Source of the DNA: Manduca sexta | Taxonomy: Eukaryota > Arthropoda > Insecta > Lepidoptera > Sphingidae | Direction of reading: 5' to 3' | DNA: 64,000 bases | Assembly (NCBI RefSeq): GCF_014839805.1 | Contig: NC_051118.1 | Span: 1,116,001-1,180,000 of the forward strand | Part shown: piece by piece, positions 9,603-24,000 of the stretch | Layout of the letters: every line of letters starts with the position of its first letter | How positions within the stretch are numbered: position 1 is the first letter of the stretch | Notes under the pieces: generated by a model | What the model was told of the DNA's origin: nothing | The model's input: the letters and a program-made list of their open reading frames with translations, nothing else | The model's database searches: none | Made by a program: the position numbers and the translations under genes

Positions 9603-12189
9603 GTCTTTGAGGCATTATTGTTATATAACGTCCATCATAATAAGATATTATAATAGCCCTGTCGTTTGATGTACAATGTGTCATAAATATATTATATAAG
9701 AAATATAGTGGTTCTTGTTTCCTTGTAAACTCGTCATCCTTTCCAAACGTATACATTGCTAATATCTTGATGGCATCAAACAGTTTCATATATTGATATT
9801 TATATAAACGATGCCTTACGCATATATATACATATATTTAAAATAGTTATATCAAAAAATCTAACACGCTCATGCGAAGGTTATTCAATATACCGTGAAA
9901 TAGCAAAACACCGATGTAAAATACTTCATATTTTTTCCATATCGTGATTTGTACATTTTTTATGCGCGTATTATTAAAATAGCATACCTATTTGATGTAA
10001 ATTTGTTATTTTATTATTAATATATAGGGACGCTGTGATATCTGTCATAAGGCCATTTCGAATAAAACAACGACTTTTTGAGCACAAACATGGTCCTGAT
10101 GTTCGCTCTATAACTGTACAGCTTAATATCTAATTATGGCAACAAGTTCACTCCAGTGACCATTCACATCATGAAAAATGAGACAATAGTATGGGTGCAC
10201 TGATTAAATAATGCTTATCGCTTCGAGGAGAACCAAAATACACCTTTACATGTAAACATCTTAATTCAAGGTATAAATGAACTACTCCCGAGTTTAAAAC
10301 ACCATATTAAGAACTAAGGTTGCAGTTTAAGCTGCATGCACCAAGACGGTAAGTAAGCCATCATATCCTCAGGAATCACAATGCCTGTACCATGGCTATT
10401 ATATCCTGACCCATGTTACGGTACTACAACAATGGTGGTGTAAACTGGCCGACTCGTGGCGATAGCGCCGTGGGAACGTGTTTACACGCGCACTGCACAT
10501 TGTCTCGTCAAGGACGGTTCACTCCTCGGTGCTGTATAACCTGAAGTTACTATCTGGTGAGGTGTAAGTTGTGGTTTTCATATTGATTGCGTTTTCTATT
10601 TTTATAGTCGAGTTTTTGGCAACAACTTGTTACGAGCAAGTGGTTTAATCTGATGGTATTTGATAAACGCAAGTAACATCACATACTGCCGATATTTTTG
10701 TTACTCCGAGACATAGAATAATAAACTTTATAATACCCAATAATTATGCTAAGAACGGTGCCTTTCGAACCGCGAACTCGCACATACTTACATATTACAT
10801 CCAAGTCGATCACTACGAGCTCTTTTCCTACTTCACAACGCAGTCTTATTTAACTCCTTTGTATACAAAATCTATACTAAATCCAAATCTTAGAGGTCCT
10901 CACATGACCAACACAAACATCCCATTAAACAATTAAACTCTACAGCAATCATTGCAGAATGTCTTGCGTACAATTTTCACATCGGTTAATTGTTCGTTTG
11001 AAGTCTTTAATTGCGTTCTATTGAAACATATTGTTTTTAGGACAAAAAATGTGCTAGATTGATTCGTCCGTCGTCGACAATGACAGGATAAGTTAAATGG
11101 TGTAATAACTATAGTAAATGGCGTATTCATCTGCCCGTCTGCCTTGGTGTTACCACAATATTATTTTATACAAGTTAAGTATACTGATAACAGACTTGCG
11201 AATCTAAATATTTTGCCCGCATAGAAATTTATTAGCATTAGATTAGATATCCATTCTAGGACTAAGCTATTAACAACCTGTTTCAATGAATAATCTCAAA
11301 CCCAATAAATTCAGAATCACAAAGCAATCAAATCAAATCATTTCTTAGCGCGTCAATTTTCGCTGACAAAACTGATAAAAGTGATTGATATAATAACTTA
11401 CATTAACAATTTTTAGTTTAAATCCTTGTTTAAAGAGCTTTTTCGTATGTTACAACTGTCGCTCCTTAGGTCCATTTTGATCGGTACCTACACATTTGCC
11501 CTCATATTTTTAAAAGTTTTTTTTTACCAATACCCTAGTTAGAACATCACACGCAAGAACTGACATAACACTACCAAATACCTCTATATTATTAAATGTA
11601 AAATGCTCAGTTCCAGTGGTCATCGTAAATTGTATTCTATTATTTCCTCTCATTCCCATAAACTAATTCTGAAGCATTTGCTCCAGTGGTGACCTGTAGT
11701 GGGGTGTGAGATGACCTCTCCGGACCCCGGCCTCGATTCCGATAATTGTCGCGGACATCTCGCATTGTGCGCCATTCATCACAAATAACATCGCAGTCTA
11801 TTGTTACTTGCTTTTATTTCGTTGGACATTAATTGAATAAATACATCCAAATATATTGACTTATTGAAGGGTGACTCGGTGTATTCGATCCGCGAATTTT
11901 TAGGAATCTCGAAAGTAGATTTATGTTCACTTCAAGGGAAAGGCTGTAACATTAAACAATCCTTTATCATATAACAGCTACCTTCTAAAACGGACGTTGT
12001 TTTTCAACCACTTTTTAAACGTAAAACCTTACGGCCTCTGTAGAGTTTTGGCGATCTTCCAACGATAAGGTGATAGGAGTCATGTTATGATGCTTTGTCA
12101 ACAACGACGGTCCATTGCTAAGAAATACTATTAAGAATAATAAACATACCCATTACTCCATGGCATATACATACTATATTAATAATAAT

Positions 12190-12322
12190 ATTATACTGAC
12201 CCAGAGCTGGACCTTTAATACAGACTAGGTATAGGTCATACCTAGGTCACAACGCTAGCCTAGTGCGGGTTTGAATCTTTACAAACCTACAAAATTCTTA
12301 TGAGGAATTCTCATGCTCTTAT
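12190..12322 (-). mobile_element. SINE family A, decayed fragment
   Basis: cacaacgctagcctagtgcg, ggtttgaatctttacaaacc and cctacaaaattcttatgagg follow the order of blocks in the well-preserved copy at 27698-28023 (cacgctggcctagtgcggat, gtagacttcacacaccttcg, aaattcctatagagaacttc). The tRNA-like head is missing. Confidence 0.55.
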
Positions 12323-12752
12323 GTAACCTACATACGTTTGTCGTTGTACATTAGGCTATCGCTATTATACTATATTGAAGAAAGAATATAAGTAAATGTA
12401 ATCAATCTTATAAATTGTAACAATTTCTTCATCACCGACCGGCGCTTGCGCAGCTGTACCAAAAACGTCAATAATGACTGACAAGAATTCGCTACCTAAA
12501 CAAGAGATCGTTCAACCTACGACATTAAACACATGATGAGATTTCCCAAAACGTCAATATTTACCCGGGGCGGATCATTAACCGGGCCGTGGACGGAGTC
12601 TGCCGGATCAGTCATAACAGGAGTTAGTCAGTCATCGTAGGGTTGCCACTATTTTAAAACCAACCAAATAAAAAAGTCAGCATAATCTATTTTCTACGAG
12701 TTGTACTAGCTGTAAGTTTCCCAAATATTGTAAAATAAAATAAAATAATTAT

Positions 12753-12850
12753 GTCGTCTGGTGAGATATTATCTTTGGTCAGTCGACAGACACTACCTGG
12801 ACCCTTATCCTTTTACTTTAAGATGCAGTGGGGTCACTTTCCTGAGTAAG
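12753..12850 (+). repeat. dispersed family C copy
   Basis: gtcagtcgacagacactacc, tggaccc, cttttactttaagatgcagt and ggggtcactttcctgag match the copy at 49481-49597 block by block. It is probably a LINE 3' tail or SINE body. It has no open frame. Confidence 0.6.
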
Positions 12851-13804
12851 TATAAAAACTCTATTATTGCGTATAACAATGCTTAAAAACAGCGGTTAAT
12901 GTTAACCTATGTCTACGTTACTTAGAAAATGTATCGAGAGAACGTGCATTCAGCGCCTAATTAAACGAGACGTAAATAAGCTTAGTGAATGGAGAATGTT
13001 CTACTTAGAACAATGTATGCTATAAAATATTTGTTCATAACATTAACGAAATCAAACGTCATTCCTAATTTAAAACCTTATTCTGGTGTCTTATTTCTAG
13101 AAACAGTTACTTCATATACATACATTTTCAAATATATTATCTTATATTAGACACATGACATAAGATACTGCTAATAAAGTATGGAACATGGGTTAGACAA
13201 CCCTACAGTCAGGATATCGGCGCTGGCTCGTGGCCAACACTCGTAAATCTTCAACATATCTGTTCCGCGACGTACAATATTTATAATGCCTAATAAATGC
13301 GTATTCGCAATAGTTTACTACTCTCTAAGTATTATTCAGTTGTTTTACAATCATGCGTTTTCAAGTATTAATATGGTCCATATATCATAATAAATTGACT
13401 TTCGTATGTTTGCGCCAATATTTGTCTGGCGTTCGGTATGACGATAAAAATCCGATTGTTTTCAATTGTATTTGCGTTATTTTACAACTTTGGTTGATAA
13501 ATCACGAGGTGATTTGAAGCCATGACAGGAAGAATGACTTAGCGAAGATTTTACTCAATAACAAGACATATATTAGAAGGAAAACTGTTTTCAGTAGTCG
13601 CTCGCCTGGTGGTAAAAGCCCATAAATATATTTCAATCTCAAATCTAAATCTATGTAAATTACATTTTAGCACATCTGTTAGATTTCATAATGCCCAGTA
13701 ATTCAATAACTGGCCTTTTAACCGGAATGTAATAGCGCCTGCAATTAAATTCGTTTCTGTGGTAGTGAGCTAAAGTCAAACAAGAGACCACCATCTATTA
13801 TTAC

Positions 13805-13940
13805 AATATTTCGTTACGGGATAATGACAAATTAGTTTTGCTTGAGACTCGCCGAGCTTCACTGCTCGGTGTCATAAAATGCTACTGCTGATCCTGGATA
13901 TTAGGAGTTGTAGTGGTGGGTGTGCGGGCGGGAAAGTCTC
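13805..13940 (+). repeat. dispersed family D, copy 1
   Basis: cgttacgggataatgacaaa, ttgagactcgccgagcttca, ctgctcggtgtcataaaatg, then aggagttgtagtggtggg and gcgggaaagtct parallel the copy at 29148-29280 over about 135 bases. A perfect 6-bp stem, ccgagc/gctcgg with loop ttcact, lies in the middle. Confidence 0.75.
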
Positions 13941-14826
13941 TATTATTACAAGTGGTCACTAAACATCACATCCAGACCCTCGCATTCGATCACCCATCAC
14001 GTGTCTCTTCAAACCCATAACAAACAGCCTTCATCATCATTCCAACCTAGTACAGAATACACAGAAGCCGCCGCGGACACAGCGTTTAGCATTGAACGTC
14101 GATTTAAAAGGACCACAATTGCGCCATGACCGCGCACAATGGCGCGTGTGATGTCATATCCAACGGACAATTAGTTACAGAGATAAACATGGATGCGGTG
14201 GACATGGGTTTCACTAGCACTTGGCAATGAGACTAATTTAACTAATGGGGTTTATCAAAACGAAACAGAATGCGCAAAGCAATCCGCCCATTGTAAAAAT
14301 GAAACAGATGCTTCAACAACATTCCAATAAACAATTGAGGACAGCAAAAAATAAATTTGACAAGGTTTTAGGCAGTAAAGTCATAAAAAACTTTCTTATC
14401 CTAAATAGACAAGTATCAAGTTATGGTCAACGGCGGCCATCTTTACCTCAAAGACAAATAACTTGACAATTACATTCTGACAATGCAAGGAGATAAAATC
14501 TTTCTGCTGCAAAATTCTCGCCAATATTTGAATCATGTTCTAGCGAAGTCGCTGTCATTTGACTATACCCAATAATAGTGTTAAAATTCATAATTGTACA
14601 AAAATCATTAAACCGCATTGCATCGAAATTCGTAACGACCTTGTCAGGCCATCAACACTGATGCATGCTTAATGACACATTAGTCAGACAATGCGTTCAT
14701 TAGAACACTGCTTAGGGACGTAGTGTGTCACACGACACGGCCAGCCGCCACACTCCGGTGTCGATGTGTTTATTGACTTTAATTATGACGTGTTAATATT
14801 AGATAGTAATAGTAGTTGACTGCCTT

Positions 14827-14990
14827 CGTGGCTTGGTCGTATTGCGTCGGCGATACTGCTCTAAGGTTCCAGGTTTGAATCTCGCGTTGGGGATATTCTG
14901 TTCGGTATCAGAGCGGAGTCTGGAATTTATGCCCGATATATCGATGGGCGTGACTTATCATAGGCTGCCACCACCGGCCACAAATGATGG
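14827..14990 (+). mobile_element. tRNA-headed SINE, family B-like
   Basis: tggcttggtcg resembles an A box and ggtttgaatct at 14872-14882 fits the B box. A body with gcccgatatatcgatgggcg and aggctgccaccaccggccac follows. It is a pseudo-tRNA head, not a tRNA gene: no cloverleaf closes and the spacing is irregular. Confidence 0.6.
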
Positions 14991-17900
14991 CTTTAAACAA
15001 TTTCGCAACATAACCTCATCTTTAGTCAATACATATATTATCATAAAGAATGCTACTTAATTAGACAATGAGTTAATTAAAAAAACATTTAGACATGAGT
15101 CGGCGGGCAGCGTCGGCGCCACTCGACCGGCCGTTGGACGAGCGATTACATTTTATTGTATTCTCGACAAATAAGTACATCTGATATGTTAATAAGCTAA
15201 GCTTCGTTCAGCATTCGCAACTACAATTCCGCACACTTACAAGTCTGCTTCAATATTTGTAAAATGTCGGCATAATCTATGTAGATACAGCGCTTTCGAT
15301 ATAAAAAGATAGAGCTCTTAAAACTCAGGCATATTACAAAGATTTAGGAACTAAATTTCCCTTGGCAATCTTCGTGTACGACACTCGCTTAATTTGTAAA
15401 AAAATCAGCAGAGTTGCACTTCTACTACTACGTCCGCTATTGTGGATATATTATATTCGGGACTGAAAGAGAACCCAAAACCTAGTTGACTCCATCTTTC
15501 TAAAAAAAATGTTACTTACAAAATGACCTGTGTATATCCAGAAACTATCCAACCAACTACAAATGAAACCAAAGTCAACACGAACTAGGAAAAACAAGTT
15601 AATTTTCATAAGTGCACAGAACGGAAATCCCGCTAATTCCAGGCAAAACATTCCCCAAATCCCGTGGGTCTGCGACATTCAGGCGCCGGGCTGACGACGT
15701 TTCCGCCAAATTACCCCCCACTACCCACTCTCGCTGGCTTTATTGGCCCATTCAACTACAGCATTAGTGAGTTAATTTGATTCAGTCGTGTACGCGATTA
15801 TGTTGATAGATCTAATTAGTTACGTTTCCGGTCAAGACGAGGAAGGCGTTGCGATTTTTACGGATATTGTACGCTATAAAATAGTGAAAGAAATCATATT
15901 CAAGTTTAGAGTACTCTAGACAGCTGACAAGAGGAGGTCGAATGGTAGAGATTTTTTTGTTGCCACCGTCACCATAGCAAAAGTTCTTTGACACACTTCC
16001 GACTTGTTGGACATCCCGAAACTTCACAAGTGTAGGAACGTCGAAACGTAAAATTTCTGCCACTTAGGAAGGTTTTATATCTAAATAATGCTACTGAATC
16101 GATACATATGTGTCCACACTCTACATGTTAAATACGTAATGGTTTCCAATCGTCACCTGTCACGTAATGACGTCACAGCTTTATCAATACCAGAACAGGG
16201 ATCATCAAATACTCATTCATACGATTTTCTATTAATATCCCACCAGATGGAACATCTATCAATGAGTACGTTAGCTGTATTGAAATTAAATTGCCATTAC
16301 GAAACCGGGGTGTACCGAGGTGTTAATTTTGGGGGCTTTATTGAAGAATATGCTACGAAGCGGAATTCCGTAGATTAAAGGTTCCAGATAGCGTTATACT
16401 GGCGTGTTTAATTGTTTAATGGAAACCTATACGGTGTTTAACTATATCGACTGTTAAAAAGCTAATTAAGTTGAGCGATTTTTTTTATCGAATCATTTTA
16501 ACTAGTTTAGAAAAACATATAAAAATGTGCTGATTTTAAATATGTATGAAACTTAGTGTTGCAAAAAAAAATCGCTTAAGTCTTTTCAACCGTCGATGTG
16601 TTTTTGGGAAAAAGACAATTCATATTTTTTCCCAAATTTTTTTATATGTTTGATAGATAATAGGTCTATGATAGAATGTGTACAGTCAAAGTAATAAAAA
16701 AAAATACGAAAATTAACAGTCAAATTCTGTATTTGTTATAAATCTCTGAACGTGATCTCTTACACAGAAATAGTTTTAGTCGGAGACTGTAGTAGGCTAT
16801 TTTCTATGCGGTAGCAACCTCAATCAAAAGCTGTAGTGTGAATATTCTACACTAGATGCTTCCGAAGTACGAGCACAGAGATCTTTACAATGTCTAAACA
16901 CTGTAAACTACAAAGTTAGTGCGAAGACGACTTTAAAACCAACTCGTAACCTTTGCCGTAAACTTACAATGTTTTCCTTGTTCTCACACTTTTAAAGCTT
17001 TTCAGACACTAAGTTAAGTTTACATCTCACGTATGTCGGACATGTATATACTTTGCAACGTATTTAGACTTTTAATTTCAATGATCCCTCGGAAAGTTAC
17101 TGTTGTTAAACACAAAAAAAAAACTTAACAGATTAGCTTCCAAAAAATCTTATATAGATTCAATCAACACACACCCTACCCACTATTTCATGACCCACAA
17201 ACTACAACTTCATCACGCACAAATTGCTCCCCTCAAATCAATTACGAATAAAAATCCGATCTTGACGGGGGGTCGCGATCCCTCCGGCATCCACCTGCGT
17301 CCGCGCCTACCACGAGCCGGTACTAGACGAGTAAATCACCGCGGTGCGCGGTGGCACAATTACTGCTTGATTTATTATCGATAGGCGCTGGCGTTTAGTC
17401 TCGGTTATTGCGTTGGGGTTACTCACAATGATAAATGGCAAAGTTTATACTAAAGTGGGTGTTGTTTTACACATAGTCAGTTAATTCTTGACTTTTGCAT
17501 TCACTTTGATGTGGGTGGGTGGTGCTGTCTAAAAACGAGGATCCGATGAACACAACTTAGTAGATTATGATTAAACGAAAGATAATCATTGGACAATTGG
17601 TAAATAGAACATTTACAATTTTACATCCTCATAACAATATATATTATGTATTGCTTTTATTAACTATTAAAAGTAAAAAATACTAATACAGCTATTTACA
17701 AAAACATCATACACAGCCAATTCTTCGAAATCAAATAAAGGAATCACCAAAGATAACTACTACCGTCCTTGTTGACACAAACACCAAAAGATTTCAAACG
17801 ACATAATTAATCATTGCACGTCCTGTGTGGACCATGGTCAAGTGCCCATGAACCGTGCCTAGATCTATCCCTGCACATGTAAATCAATAACACCGCGCCA

Positions 17901-19384
17901 CGCTCGTGACACAACCTTTCGACTCGTCAACGAATGCCGAGCGTTTAGTTTGTAATAATAGCTTTCCTTCATGTAAACATATCAGGTGGTGTCAATGTGG
18001 TTTAGCTACAGTTTTTGATCGTTTGAGTACGCGCTAATTCCTACAACTAGATACTGCTGCGATTCTAGAAATTCTTTCACTAATAAGAAGTTACTTCACC
18101 TCTTTTTGATATATCCATGGCAGCAACGATATATGGTCGCTGATCCATTATAACGATACATTTCTGTTAAACCTAAATGCTATATTAATTCTTAATATAC
18201 CATTGGGAAAAAGGTCTATTTGAACTAAGACAGGCTGACATTTCTTGAATCTCGTCAATTTTTTAAAACTTTAGAATACAAAGCGTAATAATCCTGGGTA
18301 TAGGCCTTGTTATAATTAATATTCTTGAGGAAGAGTTAGCGTCATGCAGACGGGCAGTCATAACATCGTGTAATGGCATGATGTCAGGGTTCCTCATGAA
18401 TCACTATACAGTAATAGATACCAGTTATGAACAAAGCATAAAGTTATTCAACAGTAAATTAGACAAGTAATAATGGCCACAGTTACATTACTGATTTTAA
18501 ATAAAGAAGTTAAATTAAAATAATAATTACTTCTTCAACAACCTACATTTATAAATATTAATCGCCACACATAAAAGGCGTGATTAAACAATTCCACGTC
18601 ACGTCGCTCGGGGAAAAAGCGTTGCAAACGTCGCGAAGTGATTTGTTCAGCGAAATAAAATCGTTGGTGTGCGCGGAACGGAGATATGGCGTGAAAACAC
18701 CATGACGCTAATCGTTATTAAGGGCGTTTGAACGTATTTTCAATTTTAACTATGTTGCCTAAGCAATCATTGAACTGTTTAAAAACTACACACGCGAAGT
18801 AGTACCTTAATGGTTAAAAAAATCGTATCTATTATTATAGAATATAACGCTTACGGAACTCTAATGTTGCTCTTTCAAAAAGCAATTTACATACAATATT
18901 ATGGCAATTATTTTACACAATGCAACGCAACTCATAAATGATAAATATCCCAATGACGTTTTAAAAATAAAATACAAAATTAATTTCGCATTCGCAATCG
19001 CCAATACAAATTTTCGCATTCGCTTTCGCATATATCAAGACGTACCCGACACTGGTACAAAAACTTAGATTACACTTTCAGCCCGCAAGAACTTTAATTG
19101 ATAGAAGCGACATCCGTTTGAGGCGAGGCGTGCGCCGGACGCGCTGCCTAATTTGACTGTCATTATGTTCTTAAAGTGAATACGAAAGAATGTTAATGAT
19201 AGTCGAAAAGGAAGTTTCTTGTGGACATTTGATTTGTTAATCGAATTGTTTAATGGACGTACTTTCGTTTCATTGAGTATTCATACGGTAAGTTTTTGTT
19301 AGTCGTATAAAAATATGAAATGTATTACAGCGTATCTAAATAATAATAACGAAGATATTCTCAACAAAGGCTGATATTATACTG

Positions 19385-19625
19385 GTGGTAGGTCTCTCAT
19401 ATGTGCCACCACGCAGCAGTATGTAGTCAGTTGTGTGTCGGTTTGAAGGATATTGTGGCCAGTGCAACTACTGGACATAATAAGACTAGCATCTCATGTC
19501 ACAAGATGGCGAGCGCAGTGGAATACCAAACAATACTTTGTAATTCAACGTGTTGGATGGTGTTTCTACTCTATATGGGCGGTCCTATCTCTTACCATCA
19601 GGCGAACGGTAACCTCGTCTAGTCA
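19385..19625 (+). mobile_element. LINE 3' tail (non-LTR retrotransposon), degraded
   Basis: tggtaggtctctcatatgtg, ccaccacgcagcagtatgta, cggtttgaaggatattgtgg and ccatcaggcgaacggtaacc have the order seen in 3' ends of common lepidopteran LINEs. A shorter piece of the same tail lies at 60010-60075. The two overlapping ORFs here are not coding. Confidence 0.55.
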
Positions 19626-20319
19626 TTTAAAGCGTGTATATCAACACAATTTCTGAAAATGATCGTTCATTAATCGTAATTAAGATTAATAAGATCTTTA
19701 CCCCTTCAACTATGCCATCACGTTGATGATATTTCCACCTGTCCCCGTAAATATAACTCACGTATACAGACTACAGTATGCACTTGTTACACACAGTTCG
19801 TTCCGCGTCACGTTTCGCTTGCCGGTGTCGCAATACCTTTGGCTCTCACGTCCTGTCTTTAAGAGACGAGCCAACGCTTTCTGGCGAGATAGGTGACCGC
19901 ATTCTGTTAAGATCTAGAACTGCATATCCGTAAATAAAGATGTTATTTAACAACCCAGCGATTGGGCTAGCGGGCATATTATAGATACAAAGACAAAAGT
20001 TTACGATGATATTTGTATGTTTGTTAAAAGTAAACGCGAAAGTATTAAAGAGATTTTAATGTTATTTGGTATATAGCTAAACCAAGTATCGAACTAATAC
20101 ATTGAAAACTTTGTAATTTATTAAATTTGACACTGCTAAGTCAACTCGAACTATGAACTTCCTGTCCTAATTCTAGTTACGTATTACATTATGATTCTAA
20201 CAGAAAATGTCTATTTTATTTTCTACCCAGCTTCATAGTAATAAAAATACATAATAGCTCTGCTTTTCCTACTTTTCCCAGAACTTTACATTATTACGGC
20301 ACCGTGTTTTATGTAAAGC

Positions 20320-20500
20320 CGCTTGTGCGTCGACACAGAGGCGCCGGCGGATCGATGCGGCGCGAGTCCACTCGAGACAGACAGACGGTCGCTTCCACAG
20401 TGTATAATGTATACAACCCTCGCCCGGGGACAGAACCCGCTACTCGGCAACACTGTCTTTGTCCGTGTAATCATTGGAGTTGATAGATTATGTATGAAAG
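20320..20500 (-). other. CpG-rich block with a pol III B-box-like sequence
   Basis: The block is rich in CpG (gaggcgccggcggatcgatg, cgcgagtccactcgagacag). On the minus strand, gcgggttctgtccccgggcg resembles the T-arm/B box of a tRNA-derived SINE. No matching A box at the right spacing was found, so SINE remnant is only one option and an unmethylated regulatory block is another. Confidence 0.35.
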
Positions 20501-20924
20501 GCATGCAAATATATTGGAATACCATATGGCTTCCTGTTACATAGTAGATATGAAGTTTGGGTGCTCTATTTGCGTTTTTGTCTATACCTAGAATTTTGAA
20601 TGAATAATCATGAGTAATAGATAAAATTATATCATATAATGAATAATAAAAATGGAGATTCCAGGCCTTTCGATATTGTCATAAATAATGTAAAAATATT
20701 CAACATTAATAAGCAGAACGTTTCGTAAAATAAGTATGAAAAATAAATTTGAATAATACGACTTGAGCAGGCAACACGCAAGCATTTTTCTAAATATCCG
20801 ATGTAAATCATTACAGATATTATCTAGAATACATGACAAAAATTCCAAATCTTATATTCTACGTAAAAACCTAACGTACAACTCTCCTTCCAAATACAAT
20901 ACATTTTTAAATTTTATTCGGGCA

Positions 20925-21043
20925 CGCCAAAGTGACCCACTGCATCTGATGGTAGGCAGAGTCGGTTCCAAATGGAGTGGACTGACGAGAGATGATTACC
21001 CCTAGCCAGTTGCCACAATTATGCTGGCTTTTTTAAACCAGAG
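20925..21043 (-). repeat. dispersed family C copy, inverted
   Basis: The reverse complement reads aaaaaagccagcataattgt, ggcaactggctaggggtaat, ctctcgtcagtccactccat, ...ccatcagatgcagtgggtca. This is the fullest copy of family C in the window, including the gccggcataattgtg start shared with 49481-49597. Confidence 0.65.
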
Positions 21044-24000
21044 ATTTTATAACAGTGCCTTTTACTAACACTTTAAAATTTAACGGTTCAGAACCCACTG
21101 TAATATCACTATCAATACATTGAACCCCATTCGAAACAAGTTCCAGTAAACGGTATGCCAGTAAGCCGATAACCACCGAAACTACAATTACCGTAAAGCC
21201 ACGCTACAATAACTTAGAGCTATCTAAGAATATTAGAGACGTTTTACTACATGCGTGTAAACAAATAAGGATCACATTAGTGTAGCAACTAAGGCCGAAT
21301 ACGCTTCAATACCGAATATAAAAGCAGAACTAGCGAATACATTCGAAAAAGCTACCAAATATAACATCGTTGGATTTTGGTCTGTCGTTGTATAATAGAT
21401 CCTCAATTTCATATAACTTGCCACTACTAAGATAAAAATCGCAGAAACTAAATATAAAAAATTACTAATACATCTATATTTTACTACGCGAAAGCAATAA
21501 CTGTACCTCTTTTTACGAAAATTCTGCGGACGGAGCATGAAATTTGGCACAGTTAAAATTTACATATAGGAGTGCGGAAAACTATTATTATTATATAATA
21601 TGCATTAGAAATATATTAAATGAACAAAAAAATACCTTACCTACTGTCAATTAGACCCACATCTGTTCTCTTGTTTATGGTTATAGTGTGTAATCAAAAT
21701 GAGAGGAGATTCATATTATTGGTTCCTACTAATTGCCAAACACAATCATGATTTCAAACATCTATAAGCATACGTGATTTGTATACCCCTTTTTAAGCAC
21801 ATTACGCACACGGAATAGTAGGATTTTTCATAATTATTATAGAGAAGTATAAAAAAATAAAAGTAATGTATAATATTTCCTACAAATATATTAAATTCGA
21901 CGATCGAATTCAGGCCATTGGAAGACCACTAATCACAATATATTTATGTTTTATTTTCTAGAAAACATTGGATACGAATTACAATAATTACAAAAAAATA
22001 CTATGCTATCGACTATAGGCAAGTTTACTTACAGCTTTAGATAAGTAATAGTAATTACATAGAAAATGTTTTTATTTGCCTTTCTTTTCCTTATCTCCTA
22101 TATACATAATATATCCTCGAAGTTCGTTATTTGACTTCGGTTTTCAAGATAGCAATGCTGGTTCAAATTTGCATTGCATTTTTATAGGTTTTATTTACGC
22201 GAGATATAAGAAGTCTCATACAAAATCCAATTTAGGAAGAAATGGAGCAAAATGGCGATAATATAACTGAATTTAGACTTTAACTTCGGTACGGAAAGTC
22301 CAATTGCATATTCGAAGCCTAGTTTGATTTTGAGACGTAATTTTATTCATAAAGTTTTTATCGTGATTGAATATTTCAATCTTCTTGTCAATGGGTTCTT
22401 GGGAAGGGCAGTTTAAAATCTATGTCATTTCAACATTTTATCTCTCAGGAAAATAATATGGTAATATTTTGACTACGTTTTAAAAGTCATTCGTAATATT
22501 TTCCCAACCTTGTCAATGTCATTGCTGCATTGTCATTATGGCAAAACCGATAATGACCACATCCTGACTAGAATTATCACAAAAACACGGAAACATGCAC
22601 TATTAGTGCTCTATTGTGATTTCTGTTACATCCTTACATATTATAATACAAAGTCCCTCGCCGCTGTCTGAATACAATAAACTCAAAAATGTTGGTATGG
22701 AGATAGTTTGGACCCTGGAAAGGACATTGGATAGTTTGTATCCCGGAAAAACCATTACACGCGGGTAAAACCACGAGCAAAATTTAGTATTACATAAAAG
22801 AACATAAAACTTCACCAATACACGTAATGTTTTATTCATCAAAATACTTAATAAACTGGTCCAACACCCATGAAAATCAGCTGGCAGGGCACATAAAAAC
22901 TGATGTACCACGATGGGAAATGGTCATAAACTCTGTCAGTGGGTCACGAACATCATTAGTACTTGGAGCGTGTCCCAGTGTGGGAATCACCAAACTACAC
23001 GTGGCTCATTGGACTCGAAGTAACAGTATAATGTCATCCAAATTAGGTCTGCGTCGACTTAAATTTTATGGCTTCTAATGGGATCGTGAAGGTGTTTTTA
23101 AGCAAAAGGGACGCATAAAGGTTGGGCTTCTCATAAAAAACCAGCGCTGTAGCTGTATAGCAGCAGCATTAAGCTGAATGAGTAGCCCATTGTTGGCACA
23201 TTAACTTAATTGTTTGTAAATTTTACTATATTATTTAAAACTGAATTTTGTGCCAACAATAAAACTCTCATTCTTCTTCTTTTTGTCACGATGTTGAAAA
23301 CGCGATGCAAATGTGAAATTTGAATGCTGTTATTGGATAACCAAATTTTTTTTCACTCATTGAAGGCAACATTATTCACGAGTGCTATACAGATTTAGGT
23401 ACCCCGTTAACCCATAGACAGACTCACAAGCATAAGCTGGTAAAGTGTCTACATTATTTATAGGACCTTAAGAAAAACAATGCACGATAATTTATAAATA
23501 TAATCGTATCCAAGTTTGAAACTACCTGGCCTTGTTGAACGCTTACAGTTCCTATAAATAATTAAATAACACACAACATATGACATCAGCTTTAATAAGT
23601 TTAGTGATTGCGTGATACAGCTGACCTCACACTAGCAGGTACCCACCCTAGGACCGCACCACGCCTTGCCAAAATGTTAATTAAACAGTTGATACGCACC
23701 ACTTATGTTATTGTTTATAGCTTTGGGCGATGATCCGATTGTGAAAAGAGTGGACGATGGCCAGATTCGGCCATTTTTGTTATTCGTAAATTGCATTGAA
23801 TTTGGATATAACGGTAATGTCCTTCGTAGTTAAAAACCACAAGACAAATGTACGATAATGTGGGTTTCGGACTGCATGTAAAATATATTGTGCACGATGA
23901 ATTTAAAGATTGGGTATTGAGAGTAGAATTACCTTTAACGTTCTAATTACAGGAAAATTATTTTGGAAGACTGTTCACAATTAACCCTATATATGCATGA

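Larger units (their letters stand above)
9603..19384. other. gene-free stretch: 5' intron of coracle or intergenic
   Basis: Apart from the repeats listed separately, no exon-like open frame with recognisable protein content was found. CpG-rich spots occur near 14050-14160, 15100-15150, 17270-17355 and 18590-18680. TGACGTCA lies at 16168-16175. G-poor tracts precede the spots at 14.0 and 17.1 kb. Confidence 0.4.

Noticed and set aside
9481..9789. Minus-strand ORF of 102 codons upstream of coracle
   Set aside because: AT-driven composition, spans a hairpin, and lacks any family motif.
14245..14466. Plus-strand ORF of 73 codons, Lys/Gln rich
   Set aside because: Low-complexity A-rich sequence; no homology, no splice context.
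14827..14990. tRNA gene
   Set aside because: Only A- and B-box-like sequences are present; the arms do not fold into a cloverleaf, and the downstream body matches the SINE family.
16470..16580. Inverted agcgatttttttt arms as a MITE
   Set aside because: The pairing depends mostly on T/A runs; no terminal structure or target duplication.
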